From Eggerthellaceae bacterium (GTDB lineage: Bacteria > Actinomycetota > Coriobacteriia > Coriobacteriales > Eggerthellaceae), in assembly GCA_900754955.1 (NCBI GenBank), contig CAAEEV010000196.1, forward strand, positions 1-22,937: DNA of 22,937 nucleotides. Direction: 5' to 3'. Position numbers and translations under genes: made by a program. The notes beneath the pieces were generated by a model, which searched no databases, had not been told where the DNA came from, and saw nothing but the letters and a program-made list of their open reading frames with translations. Positions 1-8,668 of the stretch are shown here, in pieces. Numbering within the stretch: position 1 is the stretch's first letter; the number at the start of each line of letters is the position of its first letter.

Positions 1-1
1 C

Positions 2-109
2 AACGGAGGCGCCGACGTGCGCTTCGTGCTGTCGGAGGTGCTCGGCGTGCACGAGGAGCCGCAAGTCGGTGCGACGTTGATCAACCGGGCGCGCGCCGTG
101 CTGCGCTGA
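2..109 (+). CDS. C-terminal fragment of an unrecognised protein
   Basis: An open frame enters from the left edge and ends at TGA 107-109. Only 35 residues are visible (starting NGGADVRFVLSEVLG). The codon use matches the neighbours, and the ribosome site of the next gene follows 30 nt later, so it is probably the upstream member of the same operon. I do not recognise the family from so short a tail. No cysteine motif or membrane segment is visible. Confidence 0.55.
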   Translation, partial: NGGADVRFVLSEVLGVHEEPQVGATLINRARAVLR

Positions 110-139
110 CAGTGCGGGTTTTTCGAAAGGAGGGAGAAC

Positions 140-901
140 ATGAAGGCGGAATCGGGCGGAAGCGCCGTGGCCCCCGGCGCTGCGTCGCCGGCAGCAGCGA
201 CGCCGACAGCCGCGCCCCCAACGCCACACGACCGCTGCGCGCTCGTCATCCTCACGCGCGTGCCGGCGCCGGGGCAGACCAAGACGCGCATGATGCCCGA
301 CCTGTCTCCCGATCAGTGCGCCGCGTTTCACGAGGCGCTGCTTGAGGACGCGGCACGTCTTGCCCGCGCGCTCGCGGACGCGGTTGACGTGTTCGTGGCA
401 TACGCGCCGCCGGGTGCCGCGGCGCCGGTGCAGGCGGCGTTCGGCGGCGACGTGTACTACTTCGAGCAGGAGGGCGACGGACTCGGCACGCGCATGCGCG
501 ACGCTGCGCGCGTCGTGGCCGACGCGGGGTATGCCCGCTGTGCGCTCATGGGCGCCGACGCGCCCGAGGTGCGCCCGACCGATGTGTTGCGCGCCTTCGC
601 CCTGCTCGACGAAGCGGACGTGGCGATCGGTCCCGCCGACGACGGGGGCTACTACCTCATCGCCTTCAGGGGCGTGCCTGCGGATCTGTTCAACCTGCCC
701 ACTTACGGCCACGACGCGGTGCTCGAGCAGACGCTTGATGCTGCCCGTGCGGCAGGCTGCACCTGCGTGCTGCTGCGCACGGTGTCCGACATCGACACGT
801 GGGCCGACGCCGCCGCGCTGCTCGGCCGCGCCGCCGACGAGGAGCTCGGGCGCCTCGCGTCGGTGCGCTACCTGAGAAGCCTCGGCAGGAAGGGGGCCTG
901 A
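140..901 (+). CDS. TIGR04282/DUF2064 family glycosyltransferase (nucleotidyltransferase-like fold)
   Basis: The 253-residue product has an Ala/Pro-rich leader (residues 1-30) and then the features of the DUF2064 family. These are a nucleotide-binding loop LTRVPAPGQTKTRMMP near residues 38-53, GADAPEV in the middle, and GPADDGGYYLIAF near residue 170. The family has a GT-A-like nucleotidyltransferase fold and is named for arsenosugar biosynthesis because it co-occurs with arsenic methylation genes; its real substrate is mostly unproven. The ATG is preceded by AAGGAGGGAGA at a good distance, which fixes the start. Its TGA overlaps the ATG of the next glycosyltransferase, so the two are translationally coupled. 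No arsenic gene is visible here; yedF follows, which hints at a different, perhaps selenium-linked, product. Confidence 0.85.
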   Translation: MKAESGGSAVAPGAASPAAATPTAAPPTPHDRCALVILTRVPAPGQTKTRMMPDLSPDQCAAFHEALLEDAARLARALADAVDVFVAYAPPGAAAPVQAAFGGDVYYFEQEGDGLGTRMRDAARVVADAGYARCALMGADAPEVRPTDVLRAFALLDEADVAIGPADDGGYYLIAFRGVPADLFNLPTYGHDAVLEQTLDAARAAGCTCVLLRTVSDIDTWADAAALLGRAADEELGRLASVRYLRSLGRKGA

Positions 902-1590
902 TGGGCGCCCCGTTCCTCTCGATCGTCGTGCCGATCTACAACGAGGAGCGCGTGATCGACCGCCTGCTCGACCAGCTGCGCCCGCTGCGGGAGACGTGCG
1001 AGGTCATCCTCGTCGACGGTGGCTCGACCGACGGCACCCTTGCTCGCATCGACGACGCGTTCACGGTGATCCGCGCGCCGAAGGGTCGCGGGGGCCAGCT
1101 CAACGCGGGCGCCCGCGCGGCGACGGGTGCGGTGCTGCTGTTCCTCCATGCCGACAGCGTGCTGCCGCTCGACCCCGTCGGCGAGATCGAGCGCGTCATG
1201 CGCACGCACCGCGTGGGCTGCTTCGGGGTGCGCTTCGAGCCGTCGAGTCCGCTCATGCGCATCTGCGCGGCCCTCTCCAACTTCCGCTGCTACGTGCGGC
1301 GTATCATGTTCGGAGACCAGGGAATCTTCATCGAGCGTGCCCTTTTCCTCGAGGTGGGCGGATTCCCCGATCTGCCGCTCATGGAGGACTACCGGTTCTC
1401 GCTCGACCTGCGCCGCCGCGGTTTGCGCCCTGGGGCGACGCGCGGCCGGATCACCACCTCGGCGCGTCGCTTCGGCACGACGACGCGCTCGCGCCTGCGC
1501 ACGATGATGCAGATGGCGCACCTGCGGCGGCTCTACCGGCGCGGTGCTCCCATCGAGGAGATCGCCCGCCGCTACGGCGAGGCGCGCTAA
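901..1590 (+). CDS. TIGR04283 family GT2 glycosyltransferase
   Basis: This 229-residue GT-A enzyme shows the whole family signature: FLSIVVPIYNEE near residue 5, VILVDGGSTDGT (nucleotide-sugar binding), KGRGGQLNAGA, LLFLHADS (the DxS metal-binding motif), FGDQGIFI, and MEDYRFSLDLRRRG (the ED acceptor/catalytic region). Length is usual for TIGR04283. The start ATG shares its A with the TGA of the upstream gene. TIGR04282 and TIGR04283 proteins are known to occur as a pair and are thought to act in sequence on one small glycosylated metabolite. The last 45 residues are Arg-rich and may contact membrane or acceptor; no membrane helix is seen. Confidence 0.87.
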   Translation: MGAPFLSIVVPIYNEERVIDRLLDQLRPLRETCEVILVDGGSTDGTLARIDDAFTVIRAPKGRGGQLNAGARAATGAVLLFLHADSVLPLDPVGEIERVMRTHRVGCFGVRFEPSSPLMRICAALSNFRCYVRRIMFGDQGIFIERALFLEVGGFPDLPLMEDYRFSLDLRRRGLRPGATRGRITTSARRFGTTTRSRLRTMMQMAHLRRLYRRGAPIEEIARRYGEAR

Positions 1591-1695
1591 CGTGGAGCTG
1601 ATGCGCGCGGCGCGCGACGACGGTTGAAAAACGCGGCCACTGCGTGGGAAGTGGCGGGGCCGCCTGCGGGCGGCCCGGAAGGGAAGGATGAAGCT

Positions 1696-2319
1696 ATGAC
1701 CAAGATTCTCGACGGGTTCGGCAAGCCGTGCCCCATGCCGCTCGTGATGGCGAAGAAGGAGATCGACGCCGGCAACCATGACATCGCCGTGCAGGTGGAC
1801 AACGAAACCGCGGTGAAGAACCTCACCCGCCTCGGCAAGAAGACCGGCCTCGCCGTGTCGTGCGATGCGATCGAGGGCGGCTGGCTCATGACGTTTGCGG
1901 AAGGCGACGGCACGGCGCCGGCCGAGCCTGATCTCTCCGCAGCGCTTGCGACGGGTGCGGCCTGCTCGACGACGGGCGGCTGCGGGTACGCGGTGTTCAT
2001 CGGCAAGGACCACGTGGGCGAAGGCGACGGCGAGCTCGGCTACAACCTCATGAAGATGGCGCTCTACACGCTGTCCGAAAGCGACAACATCCCCGCGAGC
2101 CTGCTGTTCATGAACTCCGGCGTGAAGCTCGTGACGGGCGATGAGGCGCAGATCATCGACAGCGTGAAGAAGCTCGAGGACATGGGCGTGGAGGTGCTCG
2201 TGTGCGGTACGTGCCTCGACTTCTACGGCGTGAAGGACGCCCTCAAGGTGGGCGAGGTGTCGAACATGTACGACATCCTCGGTCGCATGCAGGAGGCGGC
2301 CAAGGTCATCTCGCTGTAG
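1696..2319 (+). CDS. yedF: YedF-type selenium-metabolism sulfurtransferase-like protein
   Basis: The 207-residue product joins an N-terminal TusA/SirA-like domain (residues 1-75, with the family CPxP motif as GKPCPMPLVMAKKE) to a C-terminal DsrE-like domain (HVGEGDGELGYNLMKMALYT, then NSGVKLV, and VLVCGTCLDFYGVKD). This two-domain arrangement is that of YedF (TIGR03527), found in genomes that use selenium, often beside selD. The role is presumed to be selenium or sulfur transfer or sensing by the CPMP and CGTC cysteines. I chose the ATG at 1696 because GGAAGGGAAGG lies just upstream; a TTG at 1624 in the same frame would add 24 residues of non-family sequence. Gap to the glycosyltransferase pair is about 105 nt. 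Confidence 0.9.
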   Translation: MTKILDGFGKPCPMPLVMAKKEIDAGNHDIAVQVDNETAVKNLTRLGKKTGLAVSCDAIEGGWLMTFAEGDGTAPAEPDLSAALATGAACSTTGGCGYAVFIGKDHVGEGDGELGYNLMKMALYTLSESDNIPASLLFMNSGVKLVTGDEAQIIDSVKKLEDMGVEVLVCGTCLDFYGVKDALKVGEVSNMYDILGRMQEAAKVISL

Positions 2320-2353
2320 CCGGCGCATCTGGCGTCTGCACCGAAACGGACGG

Positions 2354-2389
2354 GGCGCCGCTCGCCGAGTGCGCTGTGCGAGCGGCGCC
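2354..2389 (+). terminator. Hairpin after yedF, probable terminator
   Basis: A perfect 12-bp stem (GGCGCCGCTCGC at 2354-2365 with GCGAGCGGCGCC at 2378-2389) and a 12-nt loop lie 35 nt after the yedF stop. No U tract follows, so termination efficiency is uncertain; it could equally be an RNA 3'-end stabiliser. Confidence 0.55.
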
Positions 2390-2553
2390 AAATTCCGCAC
2401 AAGCGGTAGGCTTGTCCGTCAAGTCTGCGTAAAATGCCTGATGACAGGCTGGAATTATGTTTCTAGGCAGGGAGGTTTTTCCTCGGTCCTATACTATTCC
2501 GCGGATTTGCAGCAAGGCTGTCTGCAGTGTGGTTTTGATCGGACGGGTCGGTT

Positions 2554-3117
2554 TTGAGCAGGCGCGAGGACATTATCGATGCTACCTTGAGCATCATGAG
2601 TGAAAGCGGCATTCGCGCGCTGACGCTCCCCGTTATCTTCGAGCACGCTCATACCGGGGCCGGTACCTTCTACCATTATTTCAAGGATCGCGAGGATCTT
2701 CTCGACGCCGTGTACGCGCATTGCTTCGATCTTGCGATTGAGGAACTCTCCGACAAGGACGATCCCGACGCGACGACGCGCGAGCGCTTCAACTGCTTCT
2801 GCCGCAACATGTTCCACGCGTATCGCGTGTATCCCCGCGAGTTCAACTTCCTCTACTGGTATACGTTCGGCTACGTTGAGCCCGACGTGAACTGCTGCCG
2901 CGTCATCCCCTCGGTCATGCTGCTCACGCGCATCATCGACAAGGGGCAGAAGGAGGGTACCGTGGCGAGCGAGGCATCGGCGTCGGTGCTTGCGCGCATG
3001 GTGCGCGGCATGGCGGCGAGCATGTACTGGGGGCACCAGCGCGACGCGTACGACATGAGCGACGCGAGCGCGCAGCTCTTCGCCGATGCCGCATGGCGCG
3101 CCATCGGCGCCCAGTAA
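2554..3117 (+). CDS. TetR/AcrR family transcriptional regulator
   Basis: The 187-residue product has an N-terminal TetR helix-turn-helix (residues 4-50: DIIDATLSIMSESGIRALTL, then a recognition helix region ending GAGTFYHYFKDREDLLDAVY). The GTFYHYFKDREDLL segment is the classic TetR signature. The C-terminal ligand domain contains several cysteines and aromatic residues (FNCFCRNMFHAYRV and YWYTFGYVEPDVNCC), but its ligand cannot be told. The start is a TTG at 2554-2556, the only start that keeps the whole HTH; no strong ribosome site is visible. The gene converges on selD with 9 nt between stops. It is separated from yedF by a hairpin, so it is likely transcribed alone. Whether it controls the selenium genes is unknown. 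Confidence 0.85.
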   Translation: MSRREDIIDATLSIMSESGIRALTLPVIFEHAHTGAGTFYHYFKDREDLLDAVYAHCFDLAIEELSDKDDPDATTRERFNCFCRNMFHAYRVYPREFNFLYWYTFGYVEPDVNCCRVIPSVMLLTRIIDKGQKEGTVASEASASVLARMVRGMAASMYWGHQRDAYDMSDASAQLFADAAWRAIGAQ

Positions 3118-3126
3118 GCCCCGGTC

Positions 3127-4212
3127 CTACGCCATCCCATCCTCAAACGAAATCGAACACGTATCATCCTCCACGATGCGGCCGATGCGCGCAGGCGCGC
3201 GTCCCGTTTCCCGCTCGAACGCTTCCTCGAACGCTGCCGCCGCCTCGGCGGGCAGCGCCACGAGCAGGCCGCCCGAGGTTTGCGGGTCGCAGATCACCGC
3301 CATGCGGTTGTCGAACTCGTCGTCGTCGAGCGCGCCCTGGTTCACGAAGGGCGCGGCGAAGTCCATGATCGAGAACGTGCGGTTGGGGCGGCAGTAGGAC
3401 ACGGAGAGATCCCATGCGCCGTCGAAGAGCGGCAGCGCCTCCCAGTCGAGCACGGCCCCCACGCCGCTCGCGGCGAGCATCTCGTGCAGGTGCCCTGCCA
3501 ACCCGAACCCCGTCACGTCGGTGGCCGCATGGGCCCCCGCCGCGCGCATGGCGCGCGCGCCCGCACGGTTGAGCTCGGCCATCGAGTCGATCGCCGGCTG
3601 GAAGGCGGCGAGGTCGACCTCGCCGATCTTGTAAGCGGCGGAAAGCAGCCCCACGCCGAGCGGTTTGGTGAGGTACAGCACATCACCCACCTGCGCGCCC
3701 TCGTTGCGCACGAGGCGGTCGGGGTGCACGGTGCCGAACACGCAGAGGCCGTACTTGGGCTCGGGGTCGTCCACCGAGTGGCCGCCCACGATGAGCGCGC
3801 CCGCCTCGCGCACCGCCTCGGCGCCGCCGGCGAGCACCTCGCGCGCCACGTCGTTGCCGAGCGCGCAATCGAGCGCGAGGATGTTGAGCGCGCACACGGG
3901 CTCGGCGCCCATGGCGAACACGTCGGACAGCGCGTTCGCCGCCGCAATGCGCCCGAAGTCGCGCGGGTCGTCCACGAGCGGCGTGAGGAAGTCAACCGTG
4001 AGCACGGCCGCCACGTCGTCGCTGATGCGGAACACGGCCGCGTCGTCGCTCGTCTCGAAGCCGAGCAGAAGATCGCCCGCGAACGGCGAGCTCTGGTTCG
4101 CACCCGTCATGATGGGCGCGAGTATGTCGGCGAGGTCGCCCGGACCCCATTTCGCCGCTCAACCGCCCTTCGAGGTGAGCTCGGTCAGGCGCACGCGCTC
4201 CTTCTCGCTCAT
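3127..4212 (-). CDS. selD: Selenide, water dikinase (SelD), selenocysteine-containing
   Basis: SelD makes selenophosphate from selenide and ATP, the selenium donor for Sec-tRNA and selenouridine. The 361-residue frame starts at ATG 4212-4210 after GGGAAAGGGG, reads LTELTSKGG, meets an in-frame TGA at 4161-4159, and continues AAKWGPGDLADIL. In E. coli SelD the catalytic residues are Cys17 and Lys20; here they align with Sec18 and Lys21, so the UGA is read as Sec rather than being a stop. Later family motifs are GGHSVDDPEPKYG, THAATDVTGFGLAGHLHEM and CDPQTSGGLLVALP (AIR-synthase-like fold). A gene finder that stops at UGA would start at ATG 4110 and lose the active site. It is divergent from the selenoprotein formate dehydrogenase, which consumes its product. 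Confidence 0.95.
4129..4140 (-). promoter_or_regulatory. Candidate bacterial SECIS stem of selD
   Basis: Eighteen nt after the selD UGA the minus strand reads GGCGACCTCGCC, able to form a 4-bp stem with an ACCT loop. The distance equals that of the fdnG SECIS apical loop from its UGA. The loop lacks the GU seen in E. coli SelB-binding elements, so this is a position-based candidate only. Confidence 0.35.
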
Positions 4213-4268
4213 GGCCGCCCCTTTCCCTGTTGCGCGCCGCAGCGCACATCATCGTGTATCGAAGGGAG

Positions 4269-4277
4269 AGTATAGCA
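4269..4277 (-). promoter_or_regulatory. Candidate extended -10 promoter of selD
   Basis: On the minus strand, TGCTATACT (4277 down to 4269) matches an extended -10 box and lies about 57 nt upstream of the selD ATG. No convincing -35 hexamer is seen at 17 nt, which is typical of extended -10 promoters. Confidence 0.45.
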
Positions 4278-4356
4278 ACCGGGGCGCGCCGCGGGGCGAT
4301 GGCGACCCGGTTTCCGGGGCTTCCCTTCGCTTCACAGCCCAAAACGCATCTGAAAA

Positions 4357-4374
4357 AAGATTCCAATAAATCTT
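4357..4374. promoter_or_regulatory. Inverted repeat in the selD-fdnG divergent region, possible operator
   Basis: A perfect 6-bp inverted repeat AAGATT-ccaata-AATCTT stands out in an otherwise GC-rich 307-nt divergent spacer (4213-4519). Its right half would cover the -35 position of a candidate fdnG promoter (TATGTT at 4390-4395). A dimeric regulator site is a reasonable reading; the regulator is unknown. Confidence 0.4.
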
Positions 4375-4387
4375 CAAAACGCAGGCT

Positions 4388-4395
4388 GCTATGTT
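4388..4395 (+). promoter_or_regulatory. Candidate -10 of the fdnGHI operon
   Basis: TGCTATGTT (4387-4395) resembles an extended -10 box about 125 nt upstream of the fdnG start. The -35 position is poor, as is common for activator-dependent promoters. This leaves a long leader of roughly 115 nt rich in GC. Confidence 0.3.
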
Positions 4396-4519
4396 GCACC
4401 CAAGGAGTGTTGCGCTGGGGAGCGTGTGCGGCTGTGGTGCGCATCGTGCGGCCGGAGTCGCGGAACGGCGCGACAACGCCAGACGAGTTGGAGACGAGAA
4501 GAGAGGAAAGGAGTGTCCC

Positions 4520-7500
4520 ATGCAGCTATCACGCAGAGGCTTCTTCAAGGCCGTCGGCGCCGCGTTTGCGACGACCATGGTCTACGAGGCCACCGCGGCC
4601 TCGCCCGCTTTGGCGGTGGAGGCATCCCATGAGTGGAAGCTCGTGAACACGGAAGAGTACACGAACATCTGCTGCTACTGCGCCGGTGGATGTGGCTCGT
4701 TGTGCTCAGTGCGCGACGGTGAGCTCATCAACCTTGAGGGCGACCCCGACCATCCCATCAACCAGGGCGGCCTGTGTCCGAAGGGCGCCGCGATGTTCCA
4801 GCTGCGCAACATCGTCGACCCCGAGACGCATGAGATCGTCAAGAACCCCGACCGCGTCACCCATCCGATGGTGCGCCGTCCGGGTGCGTCGGAGTGGGAG
4901 CCCATCACGTGGGACGAGGCGATCGCCGAGATCGCCCGCAAGGTGAAGGATACGCGCGACGCGTCCTTCATCGAGACCGAGAACGGCATGACCGTCAACT
5001 ACACGCCCGGCATCGCGAGCCTGGGTGGCTCCCAGCAGAACTCCGAGGAGGAGTACCTCATCCTCAAGGCCATGCGATCGCTCGGCATCGTGGCGATCGA
5101 CAACCAGGCCCGTGTTTGACACGGCCCCACCGTCGCCGGTCTGGCGGCATCATTCGGCCGTGGTTCGATGACGACGCACTGGTGCGACTTCCAGAACACC
5201 GACGTCATCATGAACATCGGTTCCAACAGCGTTGAGAACCATCCCGTCAGCGCCAAGTGGCTCAACAAGGCCCACGAGCGCGGCGCCAAGTGGATCGTCG
5301 TCGATCCGCGCTACACCCGCACCGCCGAGATGGCCGACATCTACTGCCCCATTCGCTCGGGCACGGACATCGCGTTCTACGGCGGCCTGTACAACTACAT
5401 CATCGAGCATCTCATCGAGCCCAACCTGGCCAAGTACCTGGCGGGCGAAGAGGTGCCGGAGTACAACTTCTCCTATCTGCTCAACTACACCAACGCAAGC
5501 TACCTGCTCGATCCCGAGTACTCCTTCGATCCCGCAACGGGCCTGTTCAGCGGCTGGAACGCCGAGACGGGCACCTACGATGTGCATTCCTGGCACTATC
5601 AGGTCGAATCCGAGAGCACCTGGGACACGGCGGGCGAGTACGCCTGGGCGGTTGCCCCCGGCGTGCCTGAGTTCACGCCGCCTGCGGTCGAGCATCCCAA
5701 GCGCGACATGACGCTTGCCGACCCGATGTGCGTGTACCAGCAGTTCAAGCAGCACTACTCCCGCTACGACATGGACACCGTGTGCCGCATCTGCGGCATG
5801 GACAAGGAGACCCTCGAGCAGGTGTACTCCACCTTCGCCTCCACGGGCGCTCCCGACAAGGCGGGCGTCATCCTGTACGCGCTCGGCCAGACGCAGCACA
5901 CCTACGGCGCTCAGAACACGCGTGCCATGAGCGTGCTGCAGCTGCTGCTCGGCAACGTGGGCATTGCCGGCGGCGGCGTGGCTGCGCTGCGCGGCGAGCC
6001 GAACGTCCAGGGCGCCACCGACATGGGCATGCTCGTGAACGAGCATCCCGCCTACCTCAAGTGGCCCAACACCACGGGCCGCAGCAGCCTGCGCAAGTGG
6101 CTCGAGGGCGAGACGTACTCGGCCGGCTACTACACCAACAAGCCCAAGTTCCTCATCTCGAGCCTCAAGGAATGGTTCGGCGAGAACGCGACGGTCGAGA
6201 ACGACTACGGCTACGACTGGTGGCCGAAGGTTCCCTCGCAGACGGGCGCGCAGGACTACACGCACATCTCCACGTTCGAGCTCATGACGCAGGGCGTCAT
6301 CAAGGGCTACTTCAACTGGGGCATGAACCCGTGCCACTCGGCTCCCAACGCCGGCAACGTGCGCCGTTCGATGGCGAACCTCGACTGGCTCGTGGTGGCC
6401 GACCAGGTTGAGACGGAGGCCGCGTCCTTCTGGAAGGCCCCCGACATGAACCCGGCCGAGGTCAACACCACGGTGTACTTCCTGCCGTGCGCGCTCATCT
6501 TCGAGAAGCCGGGCACCATTCTGAACTCGGGCCGCTGGCTGCAGTGGCGCTACCAGGCCGTCGATCCGTGGGAGGACTCCAAGCCCGACTACGAGATCGT
6601 CGACATGATGTGGCGCGCCATCGTCGACCTGTACGAGCAGGAGGGCGGCGCGAACCCCGCTCCGATCCTCAACACCAAGTGGGACTACTACGTCGACGGC
6701 AAGATCGACCCGCGTCCGGTGGCGTGGGCGCTCAACGGCTACAACGTGGCGGGCACCGAGTGCAACACCACGAGCTCCGCGCCGAAGGTCGACCTGCTTC
6801 CCGGTTACTCCAAGCTGGCAGCCGACGGTTCCACCGCGTGCGCGATGTGGATCTACTCGGGCTTCTGGAGCAACAACGACGCGCCGCTCGATCCGGCAGA
6901 GCAGCCCATCGGCCAGCGCGACAACGAGGACGAGAGCGGTCTCGGCCTGTACTCCAAGTGGGCATACGCCTGGCCGAACAACCGCCGCATCCTGTACAAC
7001 CGCGCCTCGGCCGACCCCGAGGGCAAGCCGTGGAATCCCGATCGCACGCTGGTCGAGTGGACCGGCGACAGCTGGAACATGGTCGATGTCGGCGACTTCA
7101 CCTCGGCCGCTGCCGACGGCACGCCGGTTCCGCCCAACAACAACGCGTTCTTCATGCTCTGGGAGCAGAACGCGCGCCTCGAGAGCTACGGCATGGTGGA
7201 CGGCCCGCTGCCCGAGCACTACGAGCCGTTCGAGACGCCGCTTTCCGAGAACATCATGAACGGGTCGCTCAACAACCCGGTGTTCCTCGGCAAGGACTAC
7301 GAGTCCACGGCCCACGGCACGGCGGCGGAGTATCCCATCGTCGCCACCACCTACTCGGTCACCGAGCACTGGCAGACCGGCGGTCAGTCCCGCATGTGCC
7401 CGTCGCTCGTTGAAGCCATGCCCACCCAGTTCGTCGAGATCTCCGAGGAGCTGGCGGGCGAGAAGGGCATCGCCAACGGCGACAAGGTGCGCGTGTGGAA

Positions 7501-7726
7501 CAACCGCGGCTCGGTCATCGTCGACGCGGTGGTGACCAAGCGCATGAAGCCGCTCACGGTCAACGGCAACACCCAGCACCTCGTGGGCCTCACGCACCAC
7601 TACGGCTGGGCGGGCGTGTTCGGCACGAGCGAGAGCATGGTGAACGACCTCACGCCGAACGTGGGCGACCCCAACTCTCAGACGCCCGAGTACAAGGCGT
7701 TCCTCGTCAACATCGAGAAGGCATAG
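4520..7726 (+). CDS. fdnG: Formate dehydrogenase-N type alpha subunit, selenocysteine- and molybdopterin-containing
   Basis: This is the catalytic subunit that oxidises formate to CO2 at a Mo/W-bis-MGD centre, outside the membrane. The 1068-residue frame has a Tat signal (SRRGFFK, residues 4-10, then a hydrophobic stretch ending near 33). A [4Fe-4S] site follows (Cys51, 54, 58 and 86, with the relay Lys88). The frame then meets UGA at 5117-5119: residues DNQARV-Sec200-HGPTVAGLAASFGRG match the FdnG/FdoG active site around Sec196 and its His. Downstream motifs (VVDPRYTRTAEMADIYCPIR and a C-terminal molydopterin-dinucleotide domain with VRVWNNRGSVIVDAVV) are intact. The ATG at 4520 has AGGAAAGGAG before it. 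fdnH follows after 15 nt. Without Sec decoding the gene looks split into 200- and 852-residue pieces. Confidence 0.96.
5132..5148 (+). promoter_or_regulatory. Bacterial SECIS element of fdnG
   Basis: Directly downstream of the Sec UGA (5117-5119), GTCGCC (5132-5137) pairs with GGCGGC (5143-5148), including one T-G pair, around a GGTCT loop (5138-5142). The GGUCU loop and its spacing from UGA match the well-studied E. coli fdhF/fdnG SECIS that binds SelB. It lies inside the coding sequence, as in other bacteria. Confidence 0.85.
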
Positions 7727-7741
7727 GGGAGGTGACCTGCT

Positions 7742-8668
7742 ATGACTGAGAAAGCGATTCTGTTCGACACGTCCCGCTGCACGGGATGCCACGGCTGTCA
7801 GATCGCCTGCAAGTGTTGGAACAACCTGCCGTCTCCGACGGGCCTCAACGAGAACGTGTTCTCGGGTTCGCTCCAGAACCCGCCCGATTTGAACGGCGAT
7901 ACGCGCTTGATCATGACCTACCATGAGGAGGCGGGCGGCAGCAAGGGCGTCATGTGGGCGTTCGGTCGCCGCTCCTGCCAGCACTGCACCGACGCGCCCT
8001 GCGCCTCGGTGTGCCCGGCGGGTTGCCTCGTGCGCAACGAGGAGACGGGCATGGTGGAGGTGCACGAGGAGAAGTGCATCGGCTGCCAGTACTGCTCGTC
8101 GGCCTGCCCCTTCGATGTTCCGCATTATCAGGGCGTTCAGGGCGCGGTCAACAAGTGCACCGGCTGCCCCGACCGCATCGAGCAGGGCATGGCCCCGGCG
8201 TGCGTGACCACCTGCCAGCCCGAGGCGCTGCGCTTCGGCGATCGCGACGAGATGCTCGCTCTCGCCGAGGAGCAGCTCGAGCGCCTCAAGGCCAACGGCT
8301 ACGAGAACGCGTGCATCTACGGCGCCGACGAGGTGGGCGGCCTGCATGTGATCTCGGTGCTCAAGTACGGCGTCGCGGCGCACGGCTACGTCGAGAATCC
8401 GCAGGTGAGCCCTGTGACCACGCTGACGAACATCATGAAGCCCGTGACGGGCGTGGTGTCGGGCGTGGCAGTGCTCGGCTTCGCCGCCATGGCGGCGCTC
8501 GCAACCGGCTACAAGCGCAAGACGCTCGCCTACAACCCCGAGACCGAAGACACGCTCGATGCCAACACGGGCGAGATCGTCAAGCAGGGCGACGGGCAGG
8601 ATCCCGAGTCGGTGGGCGATCACCTCAAGGATGCCGTCGCCGGATTCAAGGGAGGTCGTCATGAGTAG
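7742..8668 (+). CDS. fdnH: Formate dehydrogenase iron-sulfur (beta) subunit
   Basis: The 308-residue product passes electrons from the catalytic subunit to the cytochrome. It has four Cys groups for [4Fe-4S] clusters: CTGCHGCQIACKCW (residues 13-26), CQHCTDAPCASVCP (79-92), CIGCQYCSSACPF (112-124), and CTGCPDRIEQGMAPACVTTC (139-158). A single membrane helix near residues 235-256 (TGVVSGVAVLGFAAMAALAT) is the C-terminal anchor typical of FdnH/FdoH. A charged tail of about 50 residues follows. GGGGAGGTGA precedes the ATG. Its last 8 bases overlap the start of fdnI. Confidence 0.95.
   Translation: MTEKAILFDTSRCTGCHGCQIACKCWNNLPSPTGLNENVFSGSLQNPPDLNGDTRLIMTYHEEAGGSKGVMWAFGRRSCQHCTDAPCASVCPAGCLVRNEETGMVEVHEEKCIGCQYCSSACPFDVPHYQGVQGAVNKCTGCPDRIEQGMAPACVTTCQPEALRFGDRDEMLALAEEQLERLKANGYENACIYGADEVGGLHVISVLKYGVAAHGYVENPQVSPVTTLTNIMKPVTGVVSGVAVLGFAAMAALATGYKRKTLAYNPETEDTLDANTGEIVKQGDGQDPESVGDHLKDAVAGFKGGRHE

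Noticed and set aside
868..2400. A 510-codon minus-strand open frame opposite the second glycosyltransferase and yedF
   Set aside because: Same shadow pattern (runs of Arg, His, Glu, Ala); both plus-strand genes have clear motifs and ribosome sites.
2320..2553. tRNA-Sec (selC) near the selenium genes
   Set aside because: No TTCGA-type T-loop with a long variable arm and pairing acceptor stem could be drawn.
5117..5119. fdnG as a pseudogene split by a stop codon
   Set aside because: UGA is at the known Sec position, reading frame and similarity continue unchanged, and a SECIS hairpin follows.
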